A stretch of DNA of 6,426 nt, from NCBI GenBank assembly GCA_902476665.1, contig CABSEO010000115.1:1-6426 (forward strand), written 5' to 3'. Origin of the DNA: an uncultured Emergencia sp. GTDB lineage: Bacteria; Bacillota; Clostridia; Peptostreptococcales; Anaerovoracaceae. This document shows, piece by piece, positions 1 through 5,514 of this stretch; the stretch's first letter is position 1, and each line of letters begins with the position of its first letter. Position numbers and translations under genes: made by a program. The notes beneath the pieces are model-generated. The model ran no database searches. It saw nothing but the letters and a program-made list of their open reading frames with translations, and was not told the origin of the DNA.

Positions 1-43
1 TATAGCGATTCCCGGTTCAGATACCACACCGGGAATCGCTATA
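1..43. repeat. Perfect 16-bp inverted repeat inside the M20 coding start
   Basis: Bases 1-16 (TATAGCGATTCCCGGT) are the exact reverse complement of bases 28-43, leaving an 11-base loop (17-27). It lies wholly within coding sequence and encodes IAIPG on one arm and PGIAI on the other. In mRNA it would form a stable hairpin about 60 nucleotides after the start codon. The arms may extend beyond base 1. Confidence 0.9.
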
Positions 44-105
44 AGCTGAGCAAGATCTGCTAAAAACTTTTTTTCGTTTTTTTCATAATACTGTTCAAAG
101 GTCAC
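1..105 (-). CDS. M20-family metallopeptidase/amidohydrolase, N-terminal 35 codons only (cut by window edge)
   Basis: Seen: a frame opens with GTG at 105-103 and runs open to base 1. It reads MTFEQYYEKNEKKFLADL, then AQLIAIPGVVSEPGIAI. The pattern 'Lx-D-LxxLIxIPxVxSEP' is the usual start of M20 dipeptidases (PepV/Sapep-like) and related M20 amidohydrolases, before the metal-binding motifs, which lie outside the window. GTG is the only usable start: the in-frame upstream codons run straight back to the permease stop (TGA, 123-121) with no other start, and a G-rich Shine-Dalgarno (122-114) sits 8 bases away. The 15-base gap to the permease implies one operon and probably translational coupling. 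Family knowledge: M20 enzymes are cytosolic, metal-dependent (usually zinc), and cleave dipeptides or carbamoyl/ureido amides (allantoate, N-carbamoyl amino acids). Inference: it processes what the permease imports. Dipeptidase and ureidohydrolase cannot be separated from 35 residues. A 16-bp inverted repeat lies inside this stretch. Confidence 0.68.
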   Translation of the reverse strand, partial: MTFEQYYEKNEKKFLADLAQLIAIPGVVSEPGIAI

Positions 106-113
106 TTTATGTA

Positions 114-122
114 CACCCCCTC
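114..122 (-). promoter_or_regulatory. Shine-Dalgarno of the M20 gene, overlapping the permease stop codon
   Basis: The minus strand reads GAGGGGGTG, then 8 bases, then the GTG start at 105. The first bases of the site share the TGA stop of the permease (123-121), so ribosomes finishing the permease are placed on it. This settles the otherwise inconspicuous GTG start. Confidence 0.7.
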
Positions 123-1389
123 AAATGCTGTTTTTACGAAAAAAATGGTGCAGAACCAGATACACTGCTCCTGAAAATACGATACTCTGAACCAAAACCA
201 GCCCCTGTGTCACAAAGAGATTCAGCACAAATCCTGCTGCGCATGCTATCACGCCCAGCCAATCAAAACCGTCTCGAGGAGCCCACCGTTCAGGATTTCC
301 TTTTCTCAAAATCCAGTAATCGGCAAGCATCACTCCTGCCATCGGAGAGAAGACCGCACCGAGCCAGTTAATAAATGTCTCAAACCAGTCCATGAAACCA
401 ACTACAGCAAGAACGGTTCCCAGAAATCCTGAAATCAGCGTAACCAGAGCACGCTTACTGTCCTTGAGGCCTAAGATGTTTACCAAATTTATTCCGGCAA
501 GGTAAGCGTTTGTAGTATTGGTAGTCCATGCCGCGAGAATCAGAACCACCATTCCCAGAATAGGCAAGCCGATATCACAGAGCACAAGACTGATATCATA
601 CTCACCGGCAGCCTTGGCCATCAGAATTCCTACTACCAGCATCAGCAGACCGGCCGGCAATACGCCCCAGAGTGTCGCTTTTATGGTATTCTTTCGTCCA
701 ACCTGATATCGAGTAATATCTGCTGCAGTGGAAATCTGCATGGACAAGAAGCCCGTCGTCAAGGTGATCCCCTGTATTACGGTCATCGTTGTATTTACAG
801 GGGCATTCAAATTTTCCGCGCCATTGCCCCGCAAAGCAAGAAAACAACCGATCAGGCAGACGATCAGCAGTGCGGGAACAGCCAGGACATTAAGCTTTCC
901 CATTGCTGAGATTCCATATACCGCAGTAGTCAGCATAATAACTCCCCAAAGTATGATTGAAAGATAGGCGGGAAAATGTATCCCGAATGAATTCAGCATT
1001 AAGTTCGTAAATGCATTTCCACATACTGCCGTATTGACTCCAAACCATCCAAATAATGACAATGTAAATAACACGCTGGCAATGTATTTTGATCCCAGCT
1101 TTCCAAAACATGATTGCAGAGCGATGCAGGCAGGAACACTGAGATCGCTTCCCTGGATTGATGTCAGGCTGGCGAAAAAAATGATCAGTACATATCCTGC
1201 ACATCCGGCAAAGAGTGCCTGCGACAGAGGCATGGCCAGTGCCAGAAGTCCTCCTATCATCAGGCTGGGAACACAGATCATTACACCTGCATGAATAAAA
1301 GCAACCTCAATCCACCCTTTTTTCTCTTCTTTCGGAACCTTGTTAAGAGTCGTTGTTTCAACACCCGATTTTTTCTTTATTTCTTCCAT
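121..1389 (-). CDS. NCS1-family permease, cytosine permease (CodB)-like
   Basis: A 422-residue integral membrane protein, the normal length for CodB/NCS1 transporters, with about 12 hydrophobic segments between residues 28 and 416 after a charged cytosolic N-terminus (1-25). Family landmarks: GWFGVNT (114-120), ADITRYQ (223-229), AAWTTNTTNAYLAG (286-299) and FSPMAGVMLADYWI (347-360), matching the cytosine-permease branch. NCS1 carriers import nucleobases, hydantoins, allantoin and related small N-compounds by Na+ or H+ symport. The exact substrate cannot be told here. Start: ATG at 1389-1387 with AGAGG seven bases upstream; the stop is TGA at 123-121. It is the first gene of the minus-strand operon, followed after 15 bases by the M20 hydrolase, and it diverges from the M29/NicX-like gene. 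The neighbouring PucR-type regulator also points to a nucleobase-like or ureide-like substrate. I use no gene symbol because family members differ in specificity. Confidence 0.88.
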   Translation of the reverse strand: MEEIKKKSGVETTTLNKVPKEEKKGWIEVAFIHAGVMICVPSLMIGGLLALAMPLSQALFAGCAGYVLIIFFASLTSIQGSDLSVPACIALQSCFGKLGSKYIASVLFTLSLFGWFGVNTAVCGNAFTNLMLNSFGIHFPAYLSIILWGVIMLTTAVYGISAMGKLNVLAVPALLIVCLIGCFLALRGNGAENLNAPVNTTMTVIQGITLTTGFLSMQISTAADITRYQVGRKNTIKATLWGVLPAGLLMLVVGILMAKAAGEYDISLVLCDIGLPILGMVVLILAAWTTNTTNAYLAGINLVNILGLKDSKRALVTLISGFLGTVLAVVGFMDWFETFINWLGAVFSPMAGVMLADYWILRKGNPERWAPRDGFDWLGVIACAAGFVLNLFVTQGLVLVQSIVFSGAVYLVLHHFFRKNSI

Positions 1390-1520
1390 AATTCAACCTC
1401 TCATATTTCTACATTTCGATACCTTTCTGCATATGAAAAGCAAAGGTTTTCCGACAGTTTCAGTGTGAAGAACCTATCTTTTAACAAATAACGCCTGCAC
1501 TGCCGGGCAGGCCTCTTCTC

Positions 1521-1530
1521 CTGTTAACAG
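1521..1530. promoter_or_regulatory. Perfect palindrome CTGTTAACAG, candidate operator
   Basis: A 10-base perfect palindrome near the middle of the divergent region. Its GTTAA core recurs at 1573 and 1625, about 50 bases apart, and in reverse orientation at 1481. A dyad in a divergent promoter region next to a regulator gene is a natural operator candidate, but a palindrome this short can arise by chance. Confidence 0.35.
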
Positions 1531-1578
1531 AGCATATCATTCTTTACTGTGAAACGCACTATATATTTTTGAGTTAAT

Positions 1579-1607
1579 TTTATAAATATTTCAAAAATTT
1601 CTAATGT
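1579..1607 (+). promoter_or_regulatory. Weak candidate promoter for the M29/NicX-like gene
   Basis: TTTATA (1579-1584), a 17-base spacer, then TAATGT (1602-1607). Both boxes are poor matches to sigma-A consensus, which would fit an activator-dependent promoter, but the AT-rich context makes chance matches likely. Confidence 0.3.
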
Positions 1608-1675
1608 AAAAGTTCACACGGTGCGTTAAACTCTGTAGCGAAGAACTTATCGAACGTATAGAAGGAGGAATTAAA

Positions 1676-2704
1676 ATGTACGATTATGAGCTGCAGAAAG
1701 CAGCGGACACTTTGATTCGGGATATTTTTAAAGTAAAAAAAGGGGAAACGGTTGTATTAACCTGTGACTCTCTTTCTTGTATGAACGTAGTCAATGCTGT
1801 TGCATCCAGCGTCCATGCTGTCGATGCACTTCCTATGATCATTAAGTTTCCCGCACCTGACGGCGTAGGACAGGCTGCAGATCCTAAACTGCCTGTCGAA
1901 CCGCTGACCGGTGCCGTTTCAAACTGTGATGTCTGGATCGAGTTTAATCAGAAATGGCTGCTTTACTCAACACCATACCAAAGAGCGATTACAACCAACA
2001 AAAAGCTCCGGTACATGTGTCTGGTAGAGTATACTGAAGATGTGATGGTTAGAACCATGACCGGTGTTGATACAGAAAAACTGACCGCTTTCATGAATCG
2101 TGTCGCAGAGCTCAATCGGGCAGCAAAGCGAATCCGTATGACTACGCCGGGCGGCACCGATGTTTCTTTTGAAACCGATGATCGACATGTGGTAAGCGTC
2201 GATGCGGGAGATGCCTCCAAAAGCGGAGTGTACATGATGATGGGACAATTAAATGTAGTTCCAAAATATGGTTCCGTTAATGGAACCATTGTCTTCGACG
2301 GCACTGTTACACCGCCTTTTGGAAGAACACCGGATCAGCCTGTCGTATTGACCGTAGAAAATAGTGTAATCACAAAAATTGAAGGCGGAAATGATGCAAA
2401 AGCTTATGATAAATGGCTTCACGAATTCAACGATCCCGGAATGCTGAAAATGGCTCATGTTGCTTACGGTTTTAATCCCGGCGCAAGACTTTCCGGAAAT
2501 GTTGTGGAGGATGAACGCGTATGGGGTGTTACTGAATGGGGTATCGGTTATGTCAGCCCGACTGTCGGCGGTCCTGAGGGGCAGGCAGCAGTTTCTCATA
2601 CAGATGGTATCTGTCTGGAAACATCCGTATGGCTGGATGGCGTACAAATTATGGATAAAGGAAAAATGACAGATCCTGAGTTGGAGCAAATGTATCCTCG
2701 CTAA
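1676..2704 (+). CDS. M29 aminopeptidase / NicX superfamily protein (putative metalloenzyme)
   Basis: A 342-residue soluble protein without signal peptide or membrane segments. Start ATG 1676, with AAGGAGG (1662-1668) seven bases upstream. The C-terminal half carries the family core: NGTIVFDG (202-209), FNDPGMLKMAHVAYGFNP (251-268), NVVEDERVWG (275-284) and SHTDG (307-311). H261 plus H308-x-D310 line up by eye with the iron ligands His265, His318 and Asp320 of the Pseudomonas NicX 2,5-dihydroxypyridine dioxygenase; M29 aminopeptidases have an equivalent His and HxD. The 'PTEEVF' segment that gives M29 enzymes a metal-binding glutamate is not visible: the corresponding stretch reads NVVPKYGSVNGT (193-204). 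Databases usually label such proteins 'aminopeptidase' or 'leucyl aminopeptidase', so that label should be treated with care. It stands alone as a transcript, with a divergent partner operon upstream and a terminator 66 bases downstream. Inference: a catabolic hydrolase or ring-cleaving enzyme acting on the imported compound. Family confident, reaction not. Confidence 0.75.
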   Translation: MYDYELQKAADTLIRDIFKVKKGETVVLTCDSLSCMNVVNAVASSVHAVDALPMIIKFPAPDGVGQAADPKLPVEPLTGAVSNCDVWIEFNQKWLLYSTPYQRAITTNKKLRYMCLVEYTEDVMVRTMTGVDTEKLTAFMNRVAELNRAAKRIRMTTPGGTDVSFETDDRHVVSVDAGDASKSGVYMMMGQLNVVPKYGSVNGTIVFDGTVTPPFGRTPDQPVVLTVENSVITKIEGGNDAKAYDKWLHEFNDPGMLKMAHVAYGFNPGARLSGNVVEDERVWGVTEWGIGYVSPTVGGPEGQAAVSHTDGICLETSVWLDGVQIMDKGKMTDPELEQMYPR

Positions 2705-2722
2705 TCCATTTCAATGGAAGAA

Positions 2723-2748
2723 TTTAGAATTTTTCTTTAAATTCTAAA
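2723..2748. repeat. AT-rich hairpin after the M29/NicX-like gene
   Basis: TTTAGAATTT (2723-2732) is the exact reverse complement of 2739-2748, with a 6-base loop. It lies 19 bases after the stop codon and ahead of the main terminator. It lacks a following T-run on either strand, so it may act as an mRNA 3'-end stabiliser rather than a terminator. Confidence 0.6.
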
Positions 2749-2769
2749 AAAATCGAATGAAACAATTAG

Positions 2770-2810
2770 AAAATTCCAGCGGACAGCCTGAAGCGCGCTG
2801 GAATTTTTTC
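2770..2810 (+). terminator. Rho-independent terminator of the M29/NicX-like gene
   Basis: A perfect 12-bp stem (AAAATTCCAGCG at 2770-2781 pairing with 2796-2807) with a 14-base loop and a T-rich end (TTTTTTC, 2804-2810). It separates the M29/NicX-like transcript from the regulator, which therefore needs its own promoter. Confidence 0.85.
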
Positions 2811-2829
2811 TTGCATTGGGGTAAAATGC

Positions 2830-2858
2830 GTGACATAATATTTAATATATATTATACT
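2830..2858 (+). promoter_or_regulatory. Sigma-A-type promoter of the pucR-like regulator
   Basis: GTGACA (2830-2835, 5 of 6 to TTGACA), a spacer of exactly 17 bases, then TATACT (2853-2858, 5 of 6 to TATAAT). Transcription should begin near 2865, giving a leader of about 76 bases. AATGCG(TG)ACA occurs across the -35 (2825-2835) and again, without the TG, at the expected start site (2861-2869), a layout compatible with autoregulation. Confidence 0.75.
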
Positions 2859-2874
2859 TTAATGCGACAAAATG

Positions 2875-2899
2875 CTCCCGTAATTTAAAGAAACGGGAG
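2875..2899 (+). promoter_or_regulatory. Hairpin in the 5' leader of the regulator gene
   Basis: CTCCCGT (2875-2881) pairs perfectly with ACGGGAG (2893-2899) across an 11-base loop. It lies between the predicted transcription start and the ribosome binding site, with no T-run, so it is not a terminator. It could be a DNA operator dyad or an mRNA stability element. Confidence 0.5.
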
Positions 2900-2927
2900 A
2901 GAAGAGCAGGCCCCGCATGCCAGAGTT

Positions 2928-2935
2928 AGGAGGAG
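2928..2935 (+). promoter_or_regulatory. Ribosome binding site fixing the regulator start at 2941
   Basis: AGGAGGAG ends five bases before the ATG at 2941. The in-frame ATG at 2917 lies upstream of this site and has no Shine-Dalgarno of its own, so 2941 is the real start. Confidence 0.85.
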
Positions 2936-2940
2936 AAATT

Positions 2941-4086
2941 ATGCGTTGCACTTTACAGATGCTCCTGAAGCAGCCTCTTTTTAAAGACGCAAAAGTTCTT
3001 GCAGGAGAAAAAGCATTAGACAATGTTATTCTTCGTTCCTCTGTCTTTGACTGTCCGCTGAAAGACAGCATGCTTGCTAACAATATACTTTCTGAGGGCG
3101 ATTTATTCATTTCCGGTCTGGATCAATTCAAAGACGATCCTCAGCGTTTTATGGACTATATAAATGTACTTATTGATCACCAATGCTGCGGTCTGATAAT
3201 AACAGATGAAAACATTCATCTGCTCACCCCGGAAATCAGAGCCTATTGCAGTCGCTGTGCACTTCCTGTCATTTCTGTAGAACGAAATATATCTTATGCG
3301 GATATGATAAACACGATCAACGGCCTTGTTGTATCTCAGTATTACCACGCATTAAATGACGAAAAAATAAGCAAACTCCTTGCTAAAGGGATAAGCAGTA
3401 CGGAAAAATTAAAGATGCTAAACAGTATTAACCCGCTGTTCGCTCCCTTCATGGCAGTAATTTCTGTGCAGGGAATATACCGCTCAACCATGACAGATAA
3501 TGAGCTGTTTTCTTATTTTGCCTCTCGTTCCGGCGATTATTTTATCCTCCATGACAACATCTGTCATTTTTTATTCAGCGCAGAACAGCAACCAACTCTG
3601 AAAAAAACAATTCAGGCATTTCTCAGTTTACTCAAGAATTATTTTTCTTCTTATTCAGCAGGGGTCAGTACGATACGACAGAAATCCGAAATCGGCAAAC
3701 TGCTGTCAGAAAGCAGTCTGGCAATGAACACAGCCAAATCCTGCGGCAAAACAACAGTTTTCTATGATGCTGGTTCTCTGCCACAGCTTCTCACAAAAAT
3801 TAAGGAGGATGATGAGCTGTACAATTTTTACCAACATTTCTGTCACCTTCTGGAAGAATATAAGACAGAAAATTCGTCGACACTGCTGGATACGCTTCGG
3901 TATTATGTACAATGCGGAGGTTCCTTTCACTTGACTGCAGAAAAAACAGGCCAAAATGAAGCAACAATACGCTATCGTATCAGCAGGATCCGCCAGCTTC
4001 TTGGGTTGGAAGAGGACATCGTTACCTTTCATGCAATAAGCGCCATACTGATAACCATTGATGGATTAATTTCCAAACAGCGTTAA
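2941..4086 (+). CDS. PucR/CdaR-family transcriptional regulator
   Basis: 381 residues from the ATG at 2941, chosen because AGGAGGAG lies directly before it and because the family's N-terminal domain begins just there (MRCTLQMLLKQPLFKDAKVL). Domains: PucR N-terminal sensory domain, about 4-125, with the typical 'AKVLAGEKALDNVI' and 'EGDLFISG' stretches; a degenerate GGDEF-like CdaR domain, about 165-285, recognisable from GVSTIRQKSEIGKLLSES; and the C-terminal PucR helix-turn-helix, about 315-372 (TLRYYVQCGG...ATIRYRISRIRQLLG). At 381 residues it is nearer CdaR than B. subtilis PucR in length. Family knowledge: members are cytosolic activators, often of purine, allantoin, sugar-acid or amino-acid catabolism, responding to a pathway ligand. 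It sits beside the permease, M20 and M29/NicX-like genes, so it probably controls them through the 1390-1675 region (inference). It has its own promoter (2830-2858). The usual 'HxNT' of the recognition helix is NEAT here. No good terminator follows. Confidence 0.88.
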   Translation: MRCTLQMLLKQPLFKDAKVLAGEKALDNVILRSSVFDCPLKDSMLANNILSEGDLFISGLDQFKDDPQRFMDYINVLIDHQCCGLIITDENIHLLTPEIRAYCSRCALPVISVERNISYADMINTINGLVVSQYYHALNDEKISKLLAKGISSTEKLKMLNSINPLFAPFMAVISVQGIYRSTMTDNELFSYFASRSGDYFILHDNICHFLFSAEQQPTLKKTIQAFLSLLKNYFSSYSAGVSTIRQKSEIGKLLSESSLAMNTAKSCGKTTVFYDAGSLPQLLTKIKEDDELYNFYQHFCHLLEEYKTENSSTLLDTLRYYVQCGGSFHLTAEKTGQNEATIRYRISRIRQLLGLEEDIVTFHAISAILITIDGLISKQR

Positions 4087-4240
4087 AACTTCCGCAGAAA
4101 AACTTGCTTGTCCGCTTTATATAACCAATCCGACTCTTCGGCCATCTCTGCCCTCAAACCTATAACCTCATATAAAAAGCACCCTGAAACGTCACCACAA
4201 ACTGAGGTTTATTAAGATCCCTATATTCCTCTTATATAGT

Positions 4241-4280
4241 CAAAATCCCCAAAAGTCTGTGATTCCAGACCTTTGGGGAT
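4241..4280 (-). terminator. Rho-independent terminator of the rpsF-ssb-rpsR operon
   Basis: Bases 4245-4259 pair with 4266-4280 around a 6-base loop. The only DNA mismatch (A4254/C4271) becomes a U.G pair in minus-strand RNA, giving an unbroken 15-bp stem in that direction only. On the minus strand the stem runs into TTTTGA, a short U-run. It begins 33 bases after the rpsR stop. Confidence 0.8.
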
Positions 4281-4312
4281 CGTCAAATCTAATTCATCTT
4301 TTCGGTTATAAA

Positions 4313-4543
4313 TTAGTCTGCAACGTAAGGCAGTAAAGCAACGATTCTTGCTCTTTTAATAGCAGTAGTCACTTCTCTCTGGTGTACAGCGCAAGTACCA
4401 GTGATTCTCTTAGGAAGAATCTTGCCTCTTTCAGTGATATACTTTCTGAGCTTTTCTGTATCTTTGTAATCGATAGTTTCTGTCTTATCAGCACAGAACT
4501 GGCATACTTTTTTTCTTCTCATGCCGCCGCGTCTTCTATCCAT
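4313..4543 (-). CDS. rpsR: 30S ribosomal protein S18 (zinc-ligand, C+ form)
   Basis: A 76-residue protein of full family length, ending [15 protein letters not shown]18 binds 16S rRNA in the 30S platform together with S6. The core [15 protein letters not shown] (36-50) followed by AIKRAR (61-66) is diagnostic. C14 and C17 (CQFC) with C51 and H54 (CAVH) form the complete set of ligands of the zinc-binding C+ type; the B. subtilis protein has lost these residues. Start ATG at 4543-4541 with AAAGGAG eight bases upstream. It lies 17 bases after ssb and is the last gene of the rpsF-ssb-rpsR operon, followed by a terminator. Many bacteria carry both C+ and C- S18 copies switched by zinc supply; whether this genome has a second copy cannot be seen here. 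Confidence 0.97.
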   Translation of the reverse strand: MDRRRGGMRRKKVCQFCADKTETIDYKDTEKLRKYITERGKILPKRITGTCAVHQREVTTAIKRARIVALLPYVAD

Positions 4544-4560
4544 TATATTGTCTCCTTTCT

Positions 4561-5013
4561 TTAGAATGGCACATCTTCGTCAATTGCCTGGAACGAATCC
4601 GGCATTTCTTCCGGCATACCGCTACCGCCAAAAGGCTGCTGCGCTCCGCCTGTGGATGTGTTCTGTCTTGGTGCGAAACCACTGTTCTGCGGTCTGTCGC
4701 CCCACTCCAAAAATTCTACTCTGTCCGCTACAACGTCAGTTGTGTAAACAGTCACACCATCTTTGTTCTGGTAACTTCCTGTCTGAAGTCTTCCCTGAAC
4801 GCCGACCAGTCTGCCCTTAGCCAGGTATTTCTCACAATTTTCCGCCTGCTTGCCAAAAACTGTTACACGAGGAAAGTCTGTCTGTTTTTCACCGCCTGCA
4901 CGTACAGGTCTGTCGATTGCAACAGTAAATGATGCAACGGCCATCTGAGTGCTTGCAGTATATCTGACCTCAGGGTCACGGGTTAGTCTTCCGATTAGAA
5001 TAACACTATTCAT
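4561..5013 (-). CDS. ssb: Single-stranded DNA-binding protein
   Basis: 150 residues. An OB-fold covers about 1-104: [19 protein letters not shown] at the start, then [27 protein letters not shown] across the middle strands, and VVADRVEFL at the end. A flexible Gly/Gln/Pro-rich linker (105-142) leads to the acidic tip AIDEDVPF (143-150), which recruits replication and repair partners. The protein acts as a tetramer coating single-stranded DNA during replication, recombination and repair. Here it is located in the ribosomal operon, 17 bases after rpsF and 17 before rpsR, the standard arrangement in Bacillota. Start ATG at 5013-5011; the Shine-Dalgarno is an unusual G-rich GGGGGAAG (5018-5025) rather than AGGAGG. 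Nothing is missing from the protein. Confidence 0.97.
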   Translation of the reverse strand: MNSVILIGRLTRDPEVRYTASTQMAVASFTVAIDRPVRAGGEKQTDFPRVTVFGKQAENCEKYLAKGRLVGVQGRLQTGSYQNKDGVTVYTTDVVADRVEFLEWGDRPQNSGFAPRQNTSTGGAQQPFGGSGMPEEMPDSFQAIDEDVPF

Positions 5014-5030
5014 AAAACTTCCCCCATTTC

Positions 5031-5318
5031 TTATTTTGCGTCTTTACACACAATGATGTGTCTCATTACATCGTCAGAGATTCTCAGTCTTCTGTCAAGT
5101 TCCTTAGGTAATTCAGTGCTTGCTGCAAACTCGATTACAACGTAGTAACCTTCGTTTTTCTTTTCAATAGAATATGCAAGCTTTCTCATTCCCCAAACAT
5201 CTACTTTTGAAACTTCTCCGTCAGCTGCAATGATATCTTTTACTTTCTCAACTGTAGCTTCCTTCTTTTCTTCTTCTAAAGCAGGATTGATAATGAACAT
5301 CACTTCATAATTTTTCAT
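5031..5318 (-). CDS. rpsF: 30S ribosomal protein S6
   Basis: 95 residues from the ATG at 5318-5316: MKNYEVMFIINPALEEEKKE, the classic S6 start, then the conserved VDVWGMRKLAYSIEKKNEGYYVVIEF and the C-terminal DDVMRHIIVCKDAK. S6 pairs with S18 on the 16S platform. A start three codons earlier, GTG at 5327, is possible by frame but that GTG is part of the Shine-Dalgarno GGGAGGTG (5325-5332), so the ATG at 5318 is preferred; it also matches the family start. It is the first gene of the rpsF-ssb-rpsR operon, with a strong promoter at 5399-5427 and a structured leader. The C-terminal acidic tail of some S6 proteins is absent. Confidence 0.97.
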   Translation of the reverse strand: MKNYEVMFIINPALEEEKKEATVEKVKDIIAADGEVSKVDVWGMRKLAYSIEKKNEGYYVVIEFAASTELPKELDRRLRISDDVMRHIIVCKDAK

Positions 5319-5324
5319 TTTTTT

Positions 5325-5332
5325 CACCTCCC
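5325..5332 (-). promoter_or_regulatory. Ribosome binding site fixing the rpsF start at 5318
   Basis: GGGAGGTG on the minus strand, followed by six A residues and the ATG at 5318. The site contains the competing GTG, which cannot be both Shine-Dalgarno and start codon. This removes three residues (MKK) from a naive longest-frame call. Confidence 0.88.
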
Positions 5333-5392
5333 TGTGGACTAAATGGCGTAGATTTCTTATCTACGCAGAGATACACATGTCCGAAAACATGC
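5333..5392 (-). promoter_or_regulatory. Structured rpsF 5' leader, candidate S6:S18 autoregulatory element
   Basis: The predicted leader is about 74 nucleotides. It contains a small hairpin (5376-5380 with 5387-5391, loop of 6) and a perfect 8-bp hairpin, GCGTAGAT with ATCTACGC (5346-5353 with 5359-5366, loop of 5). The latter ends 13 bases before the Shine-Dalgarno. Knowledge: in many bacteria the S6:S18 complex binds the rpsF leader to repress its own operon. Position fits; I did not fit the published consensus base by base, so this identity is an inference. Confidence 0.45.
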
Positions 5393-5398
5393 TTTATT

Positions 5399-5427
5399 AT
5401 TATACACGTAATAAAACAATTTAGCAA
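5399..5427 (-). promoter_or_regulatory. Sigma-A promoter of the rpsF-ssb-rpsR operon
   Basis: On the minus strand, TTGCTA (5427-5422, 4 of 6) is followed by exactly 17 bases and a perfect TATAAT (5404-5399). Transcription should begin near 5392. The sequence upstream is very A/T-rich (A-runs at 5431-5436 on this strand), as for an UP element of a strong ribosomal promoter. Confidence 0.85.
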
Positions 5428-5436
5428 GGTTTTTTT

Positions 5437-5479
5437 CACAAAATATTCGTTTTCTCAACGATTTAAAGAATTTTTTGTG
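5437..5479. repeat. Imperfect 12-base inverted repeat upstream of the rpsF promoter
   Basis: CACAAAATATTC (5437-5448) faces GAATTTTTTGTG (5468-5479), 11 of 12 complementary, separated by 19 bases. There is no T-run, so it is unlikely to be a terminator. It lies just behind the -35 box. It is AT-rich, which raises the chance of coincidence. Confidence 0.45.
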
Positions 5480-5514
5480 CTGTCCCCGGCTAAGCCTTTT
5501 TATAAACTTGAACA

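Larger units (their letters stand above)
1390..1675. promoter_or_regulatory. Divergent intergenic control region between permease and M29/NicX-like gene
   Basis: 286 bases with no credible gene, holding the 5' signals of both divergent transcripts. Seen: GTTAA/TTAAC words at 1481-1485, 1523-1528 (both strands), 1573-1577 and 1625-1629; a GCCTGC...GCAGGC inverted repeat at 1493-1512; AACGCAC (1553-1559) facing GTGCGTT (1621-1627); and an AT-rich block at 1561-1610. I could not pick a convincing promoter for the permease. Inference: the operator of the local PucR-type regulator lies here. Confidence 0.6.

Noticed and set aside
890..1204. 104-codon minus-strand frame inside the permease gene
   Set aside because: It lies in another frame of the well-supported permease coding sequence and has a composition without hydrophobic or domain pattern.
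1493..1512. GCCTGC...GCAGGC inverted repeat as a terminator
   Set aside because: Only six pairs, no T-run on either side, and it lies in the middle of a divergent promoter region; at most a weak operator candidate.
1549..1562. cre-like (CcpA) site GTGAAACGCACTAT
   Set aside because: It is one base short within the TGNAANCG core, so the consensus is not met.
2249..2689. 146-codon minus-strand frame opposite the M29/NicX-like gene
   Set aside because: Antisense shadow of a strongly supported gene; Cys/His/Ile-rich composition, no ribosome binding site, no recognisable motif.
4164..4209. AACCTCA...TGAGGTT inverted repeat after the regulator gene as its terminator
   Set aside because: Seven base pairs with a 32-base loop and no T-run; not credible as a rho-independent terminator.
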